Below, in pieces: positions 23,443-63,657 of a stretch of DNA of 64,000 nt. Source of the DNA: Henricia sp. BOLD:AAB3569 (lineage: Eukaryota > Echinodermata > Asteroidea > Spinulosida > Echinasteridae); the NCBI GenBank assembly GCA_037783545.1, contig JBBELK010000105.1, positions 310,001 to 374,000 on the forward strand, read 5' to 3'. Under the pieces are notes generated by a model. It was not told where the DNA came from. It saw only the letters and a program-made list of their open reading frames with translations, and made no database searches. The translations under genes were made by a program, and so were the position numbers. Each line of letters begins with the position of its first letter. Positions within the stretch are counted from its first letter, which is position 1.

Positions 23443-23953
23443 TTAAGCTTAGCGTACATCGACATTGCAACTGGAAGCAACTCAACTGATCAGTTGCTGT
23501 CGATGTGTGCGTAGCGCGCTCATTGACAGCAACTGGTTAGTTGCGCAACTAGCGGCAACTGAGAACATCCAGTTTTCAGAGCGCACACATCGACACGGCA
23601 ACTCGGTAAAGCCAAGAGTACATTGACCTTGCAACTGGCAGCAACTGTTGCTTGCAATTGCTGTCGATGTGCGCGCATGTATTCATCAGACACACACGTG
23701 CAACTGACAGCAACTAGTTGCAACTACGCGTACATCGACGCAACTGACCGCAACTGGGTACAACTAGTTGCCAGAAAGTAGAACATGAGCAACTGGGATT
23801 TTTTCAGTTTCCAGTGGTTGCAAGTGTGCGCAGATCGACCTTTTTGAGCAACTGATCAGTTGCTCCCAGTTGCCGCGAGTTGCTTCCAGTTGCCGGAAAC
23901 ACCAGTTGCCACTAGTTACTTCAGTTGCAATGTCGATGTACGCTAGGCTTTAA
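23443..23953. mobile_element. 510-bp TTAA-flanked element of CAACTG/CAGTTG words
   Basis: Terminal repeats AGCGTACATCGACATTGCAA and TTGCAATGTCGATGTACGCT, flanked by TTAA on both sides. The interior is a dense series of GCAACTG and CAGTTGC words and further copies of 'GTCGATGTGTGCG', so most of the element can fold on itself. No open frame of note. Confidence 0.8.
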
Positions 23954-24637
23954 TCTTCAAGTTGAAGACTATTTTTAAAAACAAACAGACCTTTTCCCTG
24001 CAAATAATTTTGTTCAATGCATAATGTATAATGTATAAACCGTCTGCTTTGGTCCTATTAAGATACTGTTATGTCATTAGCACACATTTAATTCAAATAC
24101 TGATTAATACAACTCTTACCAGAAATGTTATATACAAAAACTACTTTATAATTATGAACAGCTGGGGGTAAAAGAAAATAGTTTCACAGAAAACACGAAG
24201 GGACAAAAAAAAAATCAAATTTTTGTGAGAAGTGTAAATTTACTAGTTGCTTGTTAGCATTTGCTTATTTTTATGTATGTAAGTAAAAGTCTAGAAAAAG
24301 CAATTGCTAGTTTTTCTATATTCGGCCCATTGTAGTGACTGTACTGTAAAGTGTAAATATTACGTGCAACATTTGATATGGAGGAATTTGCATTGTTGTA
24401 CATATGTATGCATACATGAAGGACGGGGTGGGCTTAACAAAATTCATAACGATATTTACATAAATGTTATATTATTTACACACTAGGAGTAAATTGCAAC
24501 TCATAATCGACTCATTTTTAAATCACCATCTTAGTTCTTTCTCTTACTTCATGGAATGCAAAAAGGTAAAATTTTATCAATAAAAAACATTCTATAATCT
24601 ACAACTACAGCACAAATTCTTGTTTTTACTCCTGTAC

Positions 24638-24778
24638 TTAAAGGCAGAGGCTCGTCAGCAATGCGCGCGCGCCAAATTTGTGCCACGAAATACGCAGCTC
24701 CATGCCTTTGCTATGAAGCTGCGTATTTCGTGGCACGAATTTGGCGCACGAGCATTGGTGACGAGCCACTGCCTTTAA
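24638..24778. mobile_element. TTAA-flanked foldback element family A, copy 2
   Basis: TTAAAGGCAGAGGCTCGTCA to GACGAGCCACTGCCTTTAA. The arms pair over about 65 bp around GCAAAGGCATGGAGC-type sequence. Confidence 0.85.
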
Positions 24779-25302
24779 GTACATGTATAATGTATCTCAA
24801 TGTTTATCAAGCTTCATGTATAACATTTTCATCAAAGTACATATGTTATTTATAAATTGTAAATATTTTGCTCCTTCCAAAACTCTCCCAATTTGTTAAG
24901 ATGTAAAATTGGTTTATGTACAGTAAACTCTCATTATAGTGCTCTTCAAGGGACCAAAATAATGTCAGCTTTATATCCAGAGAGCGCTATAACCAATAAT
25001 ACACAATGCAGAGAATAATGGCTGGGACGTAGAAAAAGGAGCTTTATATCAGGGGGTGTTATAACGAGAGTAAACTGTACTTTTTAAAATTAAATGTCAA
25101 CTTTACTTAAAAGTACTCTTTACTTTTCTCAAAGAAAGGTTTCGTTTTGTTCACGGAAAGACGGATAACACTTGAAACATGTACTACTCTTGCAGCATTC
25201 AAGTTGAAAGCGCATTAATGTTTTAAACAAGAAAAAATATAAAAATCTAGATTATGGACATTTTAAATTAACCTCAAGTACTGTATTGCAAAGATCCACT
25301 GG

Positions 25303-25430
25303 CTATAGACCCTTTGCACGGCGGCCATGACAGGGGACAGTCACCTTGTCACCGTGTGTCATGCACTGTGTGTCATCATTTAAATAAGAAACCTGCCCCC
25401 TGTCATGGCCGCCGGTGCAAAGAACCTATA
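25303..25430. mobile_element. Family C element
   Basis: CTATAGACCCTTTGCACGGC left end and GCCGGTGCAAAGAACCTATA right end. GGCGGCCATGACAGGGG is mirrored by CCCCTGTCATGGCCGCC. Confidence 0.85.
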
Positions 25431-25973
25431 AAAGGCAAAGTTTCTAATTATCATACACTGTACAAAAATCAACTCAAACTCGATGCAAGTTCAAGTTGTA
25501 TATCCATTACCATTACCAGAATTGTAATATACTGGACACACTTTGGAAATGCAAAACAGAAAATTTAGTGTAATTATTATGTAATGCAGGCAATAAAAAT
25601 GATAAGGCCCAAAGAACATTTGTGAGTGGCAAAGACATAATTTTGTCAATAAGGCTGGGTTTAAATCTCATCCAGACAAAACGCAGAAAATTCTGTGCAG
25701 CTGTCACAGGCATGCACAATCATGTTGAATGCAACACAAGTACCTGGATGCATTAAAAGCAAGACACAATCACGAGATGTCATGCACTCCCATCATGCCA
25801 CGGTTAACGGAAGGTGAGAGAGAGCGAGCTTTGGGTATGGTGCTGGCAGGAACATCACACTGCGAGGTTGCGAGAACATTTAATGTCCATGTGATATTAT
25901 TGCATTCCAAACTCGTTTTGCGTTGTTAAAGTGCGTGTTTTGCGTTTCTAAAAGTGTGTCAGTATATTTCTAT

Positions 25974-26107
25974 TGGGGCCAAATTTATGGAGCTGCTTCT
26001 CAAAAAATAGAAGTGTCAGTAAAAAACAATACACAAAATTTTTCTAAGCAAAATTTGTATGAATTAAGCAGAATTTTGTGCTCAGCATCTCCATGAAACT
26101 GGCCCCA
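25974..26107. mobile_element. Family J element, short copy
   Basis: GGGGCCAAATTTATGGAGCT left end and ATCTCCATGAAACTGGCCCC right end. Longer copy at 49341-49580. Confidence 0.7.
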
Positions 26108-27110
26108 AATGAAACACAAAAAATGCCTATTTTAAAAATTGTTTTTAGGTATTCAGCATTAAATTTTTATGCTCATTTTCTGATAAATTCCCAGAAATTA
26201 TTGGCCATGTTTTCCCCCTATATTTTTCTGACATTCGACAAGATTTTTCTGACATTTGACTAAATTTATCCCATACAGTACTAGTCAAAAGTTTGAGTAC
26301 ACCTGCTGAAAAAAAAAAAACAGTTTATCATTATTGCCAAAGTTTCACTTTCTGAAAGTTTCTCTAAACAGCTAAAAAGTACAAATAAGAACATACAGTA
26401 TGTGTGTACTGAAACTTTTGACTGGTATTGTGTGCCGGTATTCCTTTGGCTAATAGTTCTAGTGCTGTAGTCGAGTTCATCGCTAGTCCCCACAATTGTA
26501 AGGACTTGCGATGAACTCGACAAGTCCTCACAAGTCCATCACAAATCCCCTCCGTCCTCCCCTAAACTCAAATCAAACTTTTTATATAAACTGCAATAAT
26601 GGCATGACTCAAACAATCATGGAACTAGACTTGAGACAAACAGACACTAGAATTGCAACTTCACAGCTAATTTGCTGATCTCCTCCATTTTGGTTCCTTA
26701 TCAGTCACTTTTAGTGTAACAAAGTTACCATGAAGGACTACCCTTTGTCCAAGGCTTTGCTCACCGCATTCTCATCGCATGGTGGCACTCTCATACCCGC
26801 TCACAATACACACGCAGCTGCGAAGCCTTGGACAAAGGCTGGTGAAGGACTTGCGAAGGACTCAACTGTACAACTACTGACTGGCGCAACTCTCGGCCAG
26901 CTGCTTGTTACAGTCTGGTGACATTCACCTTTTGTTACCTGTAATTCACTGCCAAGTACCCACAATGCACAGCATACCCACAATGCACAGCATACCCATA
27001 ATGCAACTCCAATCCATCAACACAAGTTTGGCCGAGTTCTTGGGGGCGCTTTGTGTCCTATCTCTGCCACTAGAGGGCAGTATATAGCGATTCTTGGTCT
27101 AGTTACTGCA

Positions 27111-56094
<28,984 letters not shown>

Positions 56095-56473
56095 TACGGT
56101 GTGTTGTCTGCCACTCACGCTAGGACACCGATATCAAGTGACATCCACACGGCTCAGATAGAAAGGTACGTACAGAATGATAAGTGGTACGAGTAGGTTA
56201 CGAGTTCGGGTGTTCTTGGAACTTGATATCGTCTGTGAGTTTCAGATAAAACTGCAGGGTCATGTGCACATAAACGCTCTGACATCCGTCTTGCACTGTA
56301 CCAAGATTCTTTATGTCATGGGCCAGCTGCTGTTTTCAGGTTTGCACGCCAAATCGCGCCCCGTATCTAAGCAGGAAAAACGTAGTGAAGTGCACAGGGA
56401 TTGGTCCACTGACGCGTAGGTTTTTAGGCTTCCTGAAAGCACGGAAGTGTGACAAAATTATGTGTGGACATGC

Positions 56474-56720
56474 AGCTATAGACCTTTATCACGGTGCGGC
56501 CATCTTCCCCTTTCTCCTATTAAAATAAACGTAACCAAATCGAGGCTTGTAGGAAAAAAATAGTTTGGTCCCGTTTTGAATTTTGTTATTGTGTGCATCA
56601 CAGTGGCCCAGGCGTTGCGCGCGCGGTTGTGTGAGTGTGCAGCGTGGACGGGAGGTTACACGCGCTATCGCTCGGTCGGTCACGCAGACGCGCTGATCTT
56701 GTCCGACACGTACTATGGCA
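56474..56720. mobile_element. Family E inverted-repeat element, copy 2
   Basis: CTATAGACCTTTATCACGGT left end; interior TTTGGTCCCGTTTTGAA, ACACGCGCTATCGC and GACGCGCTGATC as in 28651-28942. The right end is eroded. Lies within 400 bp upstream of the Tie start codon. Confidence 0.7.
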
Positions 56721-56819
56721 ATGTGTGAACATGGAAAAATAACAAAACGCTTGGCTGTTTTTAATTCACAATGTTTGAAAACAATATTTCTTTGTACTTT
56801 TTTTGTATGGGGTTAGGTT

Positions 56820-57025
56820 CATCGATATATATACACTGGTCATACTGTCTTCCATAGTCCACGTCATGGTGTACATGTGTTAAGTGGCATGCAAGCGATC
56901 GCATGGACCGGGAGCAGTCTAGGCCAAGTATTGTTTGTGGGGTACAATGGCGGCCGGCGCGTGGCTTCAATTATCGTATAGCCAACTGCTATTGCATACT
57001 TCATCCAGTGTATATATATCGATTG
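56820..57025. mobile_element. Inverted-repeat element, ATCGATATATATACACTGG ends
   Basis: CATCGATATATATACACTGG on the left and CCAGTGTATATATATCGAT on the right are inverses. Parts of the interior (CAATGGCGGCCGGCG, CTATTGCATACTTCATCCAG) recur at 59148-59300. Confidence 0.75.
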
Positions 57026-57807
57026 GTGCGGGTGCTTGGCAGAGACCTAGTGACTCGGCAGAATTTGTGACGTCATTTGCTGTGGTAACTGGGTCAAAAC
57101 ATTTGTTGGTCAAAGGTATTCCTTATCTCGATCTTGATGTATTTCAAATGATCTCATCTGTACATTTTCCATTTTGTTTTCAAATAGACAATATAATGAA
57201 ATTAATCCCCCAAAAAAGTTAAAAGATGAAATGGACGCACTAAAATTTCGCGTGATTGTGGGCAGTACTATCTGCGAGGTCACAGGTGTAGGTGTTTTTG
57301 GTACGGTGCTATCTAGAGTGGGTCAGCAATCATGATGATACACTCAATAAACAAACAGGAAATCTCCGAGCTTCCGCTGGTTGTTTAGTGACCTTGGCTT
57401 ATCATTATCTCTCGAAAATACATGACTTGGGATAAATATCCCTTGTTTTAAATCCCCTGAATCGGTACACGCGTATCACACCAGATAACAGAGGGTGAAA
57501 GTGGTGGCAGGTTGGCAATAAACATGTCGATTACTTCCGTCGATTCAAATTATCGAGTATTCGGTTCCGCCGAGGAGGTTTTGTAATGGGCCTTTTGCGT
57601 GCTACCATTGCACTATAGACGGCACCTGAACTCTTCACTTTCAAATGGCGGTGTAGTTTAGAAAGTCCACATACTATGCTGTTGTTGCTACGTGGTGCAC
57701 GCTAATGCCTAGCAATCAACAGTCTGGTTGGTTTATGTTATTATCGCCTACCGTGAACACTATACCCAGCACGATATACCTCAACACACTGTTCCATTTT
57801 GTTAACG

Positions 57808-57840
57808 CACCCCCCCCCCCCCCCCTCCCCCCACCCCCCG
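57808..57840 (+). repeat. Poly(C) tract
   Basis: About 30 mostly C residues; exact length is unreliable. Confidence 0.85.
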
Positions 57841-58984
57841 GCCGGAGGAATTCCTTTGAAATTCATTGGATGTTTGAGACACAATGGGGAAACAATATCG
57901 TGCCGCATGGTGAACACGGTACTGATTCTGCGTTTCACTCCTGCCGCGTGCACCCGGTCATTTTACATATAGCAACAAACATTTTGTCTGGTCATCTGGA
58001 TACATACAGTGTGCATACATGTGAAAGGATGTACATGCACCCAAACGCCATGGTATCAAACGCCATTCATACAACACGCAAAAGGCTAATTACTGAAAAA
58101 AGGTTCAGTAATTAAGGCCTTTTTGCATTGCTTGACTTTGAGCGTTGAACACAAATAACCCGAATTAACCTTGGATTGCACAGGTTATTTCCCTGTTTTA
58201 TGGGCTACAGCCATCGATATATATATGTACTGGATGAAGCAACCACTATGAACATCTAACAATGGAAATTGGGCACACACCATTGTTACTAACAATGGGG
58301 TTACAATGAACATGTACATGTTTTTGCTCATAGTGAACGACGTCTAAAATTGAAGCCACCGTCCGCCATTGTAGGCCCCTACCCCACCAAATACAATGCC
58401 TTGCCTAGACTGGTCGTACTGTCTTCACTAGTCTACATCATGGCCTATACGTGTGTTAAAGGCCCAGTGGATCATTTGCAATGACCCCAAAAAGTAATCG
58501 ACGAGTTTACAGGGGAAAAGTTCTGAAAGTAAAGATTGAATTAATAGCAACTATCCAATGAAAGGTTTCCGCTCAAAATGATATAATTTTACCAGAAAAT
58601 AATCCGTAAAGATGAAATTATTTAGATCGTTTGCAAACGATTTACTTATTTTTGGTTCGCATCTACGCGGTCCAAAATGCATGGGCGCTGTGTACTCCGT
58701 GTGCGTGTTCCAACGCGATGCATTTTTATGGATCGCGCGCACACGCAGTATGTGCGCCACAGAGTGCATGACGCAAGCCACATATAGTACCCGATCAACT
58801 GAGAACGAATATTTGAAACACCCCGCCAAGACCAGGAAAATGCATATGGATTTTCATGGGCTTTTTTAAACGTGGTACATTTGACAAAGCTGAAATTTCT
58901 AAGGATGAGTTTGATGATGTCTTTCTTTTGATTTATAATGGTTTTATTCGCAGAATCGCTCAAAAACAGATCATCTACAGGGCC

Positions 58985-59148
58985 TTTAAGCGGGCCTCCC
59001 ACTGTGCGATTTTTGCCACGAATTTCCTACGAATTGGTACGATTACCAGAGACTGTCTACGTATAGGCTCTACACACAATCGTACCAAATCGTAGCTAAT
59101 CGTACATAATTCGTGCCCAAAATCGCACAGTGGGAGGCCCGCTTTAAG
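58985..59148. mobile_element. Terminal-inverted-repeat element, TTTAAGCGGGCCTCCCACTG ends
   Basis: TTTAAGCGGGCCTCCCACTG and its exact inverse CAGTGGGAGGCCCGCTTTAA bound a 164-bp element with AATCGTACC/GGTACGATT inside. A much older relative is visible at 63333-63520. Confidence 0.85.
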
Positions 59149-60578
59149 TGGAATGCAAGCGATCGCAAGGACCGGGGAGCAGTCTTGGCTAAGCATTGTT
59201 CGTGGGGTACAATGGCGGCCGGCGTGTGGCTTCAAATGCTCGTATAGCCAACTGCTATTGCATACTTCATCCAGTGTATATATACGATGGCTACAGCGGT
59301 GTAAATAAATGATGCAATACGCGTGATTGGGGTTATCACACACGCGACGTAGGTTCGAGTCCCGCGTGTGCATTGTGGGTTTTTAGGCCTAATACTTGTT
59401 TCATTCCGCAAGGCCCCGGTCCGTGTGCCCCCTGTGCATTCTGCAAGTCTACATCATAATTATACCGAAATACGGTGGATAAAATGTGAGATGATAGCCA
59501 TGAGTCAATCTGGTACACCGATTTTGGTTTGCACTTATAATATTCTTGTTACGATAGTTTTTCGGTCGACGTCTTGGTCCTCAGTAGAAACGAGACTTGA
59601 GCAAGTCTAGCTATGAACCGGAAACCGAGGTTGACACGGGGTCACTCTCCAGCGTCCCGTAGTGTAATCTTTAAGATCCGTTTCCTGCATAAAACCTCTG
59701 AATATCTATCTGATAAAGACAACATGATATCGTCTGCATAATCAGGAACATTCCCGTCGAATGTTTATAAATCGAAACGATTGTCCAACAATTTCCTCCT
59801 TTTTTCTCGTTAACACATCAGTTCAGAAATTCCCGATTTAAGTTCCGTCATGGAGTTACGTGCTGTATAAAGCTCTGATTTGTATAGACCAAAGCGATCC
59901 ATTCTAATATGAAATTGTTAATTCTCTATTCCAATCGACAACTTTTAATACATCGATCTTGCAGTTACGCATTAACACTTAAAACAACATTACCACATTC
60001 ATCTTCCATGAAACCTCTCTGCTATGCAGTTCATGCACAGCCCCCTCTATATTCTGTAGTATGAAATGCATCTTGAATATCAATGCGCACCGAGCTTCTT
60101 CAAAAATATTTGCTTCAGGCAAGTGATTTGCATGTCAATATACAATTCTCTACCAAATAGTCGGCATGCCATACCTTGCAGGCCAGACATTACCCAACAA
60201 GAAAAATTTACAGAATTCTAAACGATAACTGGAACTGCCTCGTGAAATATTGACGCCAGAAACCCTTCGTACATTAGTGCTCCTGTAGCTGTACACATTG
60301 AAATTACTTGAAGAAGATGTGGTAAAAATACTGTTTTTTGTTTAAATGTCCACGAGTTTCAGTATAGGCATGTTAATTGGTGAACATAATGCAATGTGAT
60401 AATAATGTAACTCAATTTCACACATCACAAAATCCAAAAATAAAACACATGTACATCAAATGCACAACCAAAAAGGCTTAGGCCTAGGTCTTTTTCCCTC
60501 TATCTCCACGACACATGTACTGCATTACATGTATATCCTTTTCTTTAACTTTTCTTTTTCTTTTTTCCTACTTGCCTA

Positions 60579-60846
60579 TAGGCCCTTGACGTCTGAATAT
60601 TTATCCGAAGCCATGTTGAGAAAGCGTCGTGATCAGTTGACGCACCAAGCGTGGACCGCTAGCTGGTCCGTGTCGTCTCGCCGCGTTCTCCCGCCGAGAG
60701 AGATGCTAAATCTCGCCGCTGTTCCATACGATATGTCCATCTCTTACTCCGTAGAGCCAAGACAAGTAGTGACAACTTCTACTGGGGTTAACCGGGATCG
60801 ATTTAAAGAAGCTTTTGGAGGACAAGATCTAGAACCCAAACAATAA
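60579..60846 (+). CDS. Terminal coding exon of an unrecognised gene
   Basis: An open frame follows a strong acceptor (pyrimidine tract, then CTTGCCTATAG at 60568-60578) and runs to TAA at 60844-60846. It is richer in G+C and more codon-balanced than its surroundings and encodes about 88 residues (start PLTSEYLSEAMLRKRRDQ, end FKEAFGGQDLEPKQ). An AATAAA follows about 195 nt downstream. It could be a C-terminal exon whose 5' exons lie further left, or a small protein from the internal ATG in SEAM (about 77 aa). I do not recognise the family; the Trp/Tyr/Arg pattern is vaguely like small ciliary proteins, which is only an impression. Confidence 0.5.
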
Positions 60847-60943
60847 CTTTGCAGCCTCAAAGCAGTGAGATTGTCTTCCGAAGAATCGCATCTTTACTGC
60901 TGCAAGTGTTGCTACATATATAGGCCTATCTTCAAGACTTTAT

Positions 60944-61022
60944 ACATGCTCCCCAGGGAATTGAACCCATGACCAGGGGTAATGATGAGCGATCTTATTT
61001 GGGGAATTGTGTGCGATATAAG
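60944..61022 (+). mobile_element. SINE tail fragment (family S2)
   Basis: CATGCTCCCCAGGGAATTGA, CATGACCAGGGGTAATGATG and GTGTGCGATATAAGAA match the S2 3' end; inside the putative 3'UTR of the 60.6 kb exon. Confidence 0.55.
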
Positions 61023-61039
61023 AATTTCATACATGTACC

Positions 61040-61045
61040 AATAAA
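61040..61045 (+). terminator. Candidate poly(A) signal for the 60579-60846 exon
   Basis: AATAAA at the end of a short SINE remnant, about 195 nt after the TAA. Its position supports 60579-60846 as a terminal exon. Confidence 0.45.
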
Positions 61046-62349
61046 GGCGACATCCTAAATGAATGTTTTTCCTTTCATAAAAGCGATGCAATAGAAACTG
61101 CTGTATTTAATTTTTTTTTAGTAGAGGCGTTTCCCCCTTTAATCTAGATCATTGGTTAGTGGACGCTAGTCTGGTTCCCTGACCTTACGATTCTCTTAAT
61201 CAAAATCCATGGATCTGGAGCCCATACTAAGTGTATGCCTGCAGCATCATGTTCGCCCGGCAGGTGGCGCTGTTCAACAAAAACAGTGCCAAGTGACGAA
61301 CGAGGAAAATTGAACGATTGACTCAGATGAAGACATATTAAATAACCACAAAATTAAATCCACAAACCCTTCGACTTTGGTCGAACAATATATTTTGCAT
61401 CCAAAATTTAATAAATACAGGATTATCGCATGCCACTTATTGGTTCAACCACGGTCATTAATTGTTTTTCTCCACATATCGTATTGCGTAAAAAACGTGC
61501 CTTGGTATTTTCTAAACCTGTAATATTCATCATCGTAATATTACTAAACACACGCAAGCCCCTCCAAGTCGTGCATATTAGCGGCCGTGTATCAAGTGGT
61601 CGTTCTATAAAATGAGTCAAACGAAAGCACCCCATTGGTTGTATCAGGAACGCGCGCGCTGTACCAATGGGATTCCTTCGACTTGCCACGCCAGTGTAGT
61701 TGATGTCATGTACTCTCGTTTTAAGTTGCGCTCGGGAAAAAGAGTTTCATTTCCATAAAAAAATCAGTAATTAACAACAAATTAAACAATACCTTCAGTA
61801 CAAAAGAAAAGTTGTATATATACATGGGAGATATGGTCAATTGCATAGAAAATTAGTTACAAAAAACGCCATAATCTGGAATCTGCGTTTCCATATCAAC
61901 GGGATTCTCAAGGTATCATACAAAATGAACAAAAATACTAATATGAAAGCAGCTAAGTTTTTGCTCACAAACAAAATTTACTCTTTACGATTCCTTTTTA
62001 TTAACTATCAGCTATACTTAATGATTTCTCATTATTTCTACGACATTATTATTCAAAACAAAAAGGGCTTCTGTGCAAATCGTATACGGCGTGTTATATT
62101 AACAAACGTATTTACAAAGTCAGTTTTCCCCAACGAATTTACAAAGGTTTTTTTCACGGAGATTGTGATCATATTGTTAATATCTACATATATTTACATA
62201 TTTTTATTATACATTTCATTGATCACATGCAGTACAGAGTGATATTTACTAATGAGGTTTATATTGGGTAGTAATACATGTATGCAGCATTTAGGTCGTA
62301 AAAATAAAACTACAGTTATGGGGATTGGATACAACATAAGATGGTGGCC

Positions 62350-62498
62350 AATAGACTCTATGCACCGGCGGCCATGGCAGGGGGCAAGTTTTCATATTCA
62401 AATGATGTGACAATAGATCTACGAAGTGCCTACTCGAGCATGACACACGGTGACAATGTGACTGCCCCCTGTCATGGCCGCCCTTGCAAAGGGTATAG
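62350..62498. mobile_element. Family C element near the SAMD13 3' end
   Basis: AATAGACTCTATGCACCGGC left end and CCGCCCTTGCAAAGGGTATA right end; GGCGGCCATGGCAGGGGGCA is mirrored by TGCCCCCTGTCATGGCCGCC. Starts about 70 bp past the SAMD13 stop. Confidence 0.82.
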
Positions 62499-62568
62499 TG
62501 TTCTGGACCAGATTTTGCACTACTCTGTTTTGGCGCCTTTTTCAAATATGAAATCGCTTTAGGCTCTT

Positions 62569-63657
62569 TCATTTTGTTGTGGGCGCGCTAGACGTAGACG
62601 CTTTCGCAGCCGTCTTAACTGATCCTGAGCCTGTGGAGCCGTTCTTGCCATTCTTCCCCATCTTGGCCTTGTTACCGTGTTTACAGAACAGCTGTAATCT
62701 TATTACGTGGTTGTAGATCTTGAGAGCCGGGCCTAGCTTGAGGGAAAGGCCTGTCAAAACGTCTAGGCGCTTCATGAGTAAGAGAGACTTGCCGTCAATT
62801 TCCTGAGAAAAAAAAGATTTTAAAAAGTTGAACAATCAGTTTAGGATTAGTGATGTCAATATGCCAATGTACACATATGCCAACATTTTCTTAAATAACC
62901 CCGCAAAACTTCGATATAACTATCCATTTTCCCCCACAAATTTCTTCAGGCCGCTGTTGCTCACAGATACTTTTGATAATTTTTTTGTTTCAAAAGGAAT
63001 CAAAAGACATGTTTTAAGATTATGCACCTGTTCTTGGAAAGCTCGACTCTGTTCCGGGAATCCGTGTACCGTGAAGTACTTGACCACGTCCTCTATGCCC
63101 CACTTTAAAGGGTCAGTCATGGGAAAATCACGGCTAGCTCCTGCTGATGCCGACTGCTCCGGAAGACTAGCGGCGTTAGATAGGCTCGGAGTGGCTACGT
63201 CAGGGCTGATTTTACCCGCTACCGCGCTGCATGCGTGGTGAAAATTTAGATACCAAATTAAAATAATTCTTACATGCTTGCAACAGCTTTAAAGATTATA
63301 TGTGGCAAATGCTTTGGCAATGCCAAACGCTCATTTTTTATTGTTGAGCCGGTGGATTTTTGCTACGAAATTCAACAATTTGGTAAGATTTGTTGATATT
63401 ACCCGAGACTGTACATACAGACTCTATATAGACACATCAGGTACAATCTCTACAAACTTATACCTAATCGTGAACAATTCTGAGTAAAAATTGCATAGTG
63501 TTAGGCCGGCTTTAGGCAAAATGGTAATGCAACGTGATCAAAATATATATCGATAACGACATTTATCCTGTAAGTCTAAATTGCATATATTTCTATACCT
63601 TAATTCATTCGAAGCATCATTAAGCGGTAGCACAAGCCCTGGCTCGGACGGGGAAGA
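62569..63657 (-). CDS. SAMD13: SAMD13-like SAM-domain protein, 3' three exons (5' end beyond window)
   Basis: Exons 63657-63599, 63226-63028 and 62802-62569 join in one frame. The SAM domain reads [51 protein letters not shown], then [10 protein letters not shown]. It closely matches vertebrate SAMD13 ([54 protein letters not shown]), and the intron after QEQ is phase 0. SAM domains of this kind self-associate or bind other SAM proteins; SAMD1 and L3MBTL/SFMBT proteins carry related ones. Unlike human SAMD13 it ends in a basic Lys/Gly/Ser/Ala tail of about 35 residues ([15 protein letters not shown]...). The upstream exons are Ser/Ala/Pro-rich and low complexity. No start codon was found, so the gene continues past 64000. 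Confidence 0.85.
63333..63520. mobile_element. Decayed relative of the 58985-59148 element
   Basis: GAGCCGGTGGATTTTTGCTACGAA and GTAAAAATTGCATAGTG...GGCCGGCTTTA keep the plan of the younger copy. It lies in a SAMD13 intron. Confidence 0.45.

Larger units (their letters stand above)
22948..27110. other. PHF24-Tie convergent intergenic region
   Basis: No coding exon recognised. The 3' ends of both genes face each other here. AATAAA occurs on the plus strand at 24579-24584, a possible PHF24 poly(A) signal. Most of the rest is inverted-repeat elements (23162, 23443, 24638, 25303, 25974). Shorter inverted repeats lie at 26462-26522 and 26728-26851. Confidence 0.5.
56095..60578. other. Region upstream of Tie
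   Basis: No coding exon recognised with confidence. The Tie promoter should lie at its left edge; no TATA box was identified. It holds elements at 56474, 56820 and 58985 and a poly(C) tract near 57810-57835. A diverged direct repeat pairs 56870-57027 with 59148-59300. Confidence 0.5.
60847..62568. other. Region between the 60.6 kb exon and SAMD13
   Basis: No coding exon seen. It contains a SINE remnant (60944-61022), AT-rich sequence and a family C element (62350-62498). Confidence 0.5.

Noticed and set aside
59310-59385. tRNA-like sequence with AGGTTCGAGTCCC
   Set aside because: Only the B box is convincing; neither arms nor an A box could be placed.
59406-59484. Possible plus-strand coding exon (APVRVPPVHSASLHHNYTEI) upstream of the 60.6 kb exon
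   Set aside because: Its donor phase does not match the next acceptor; joining them gives an immediate stop.
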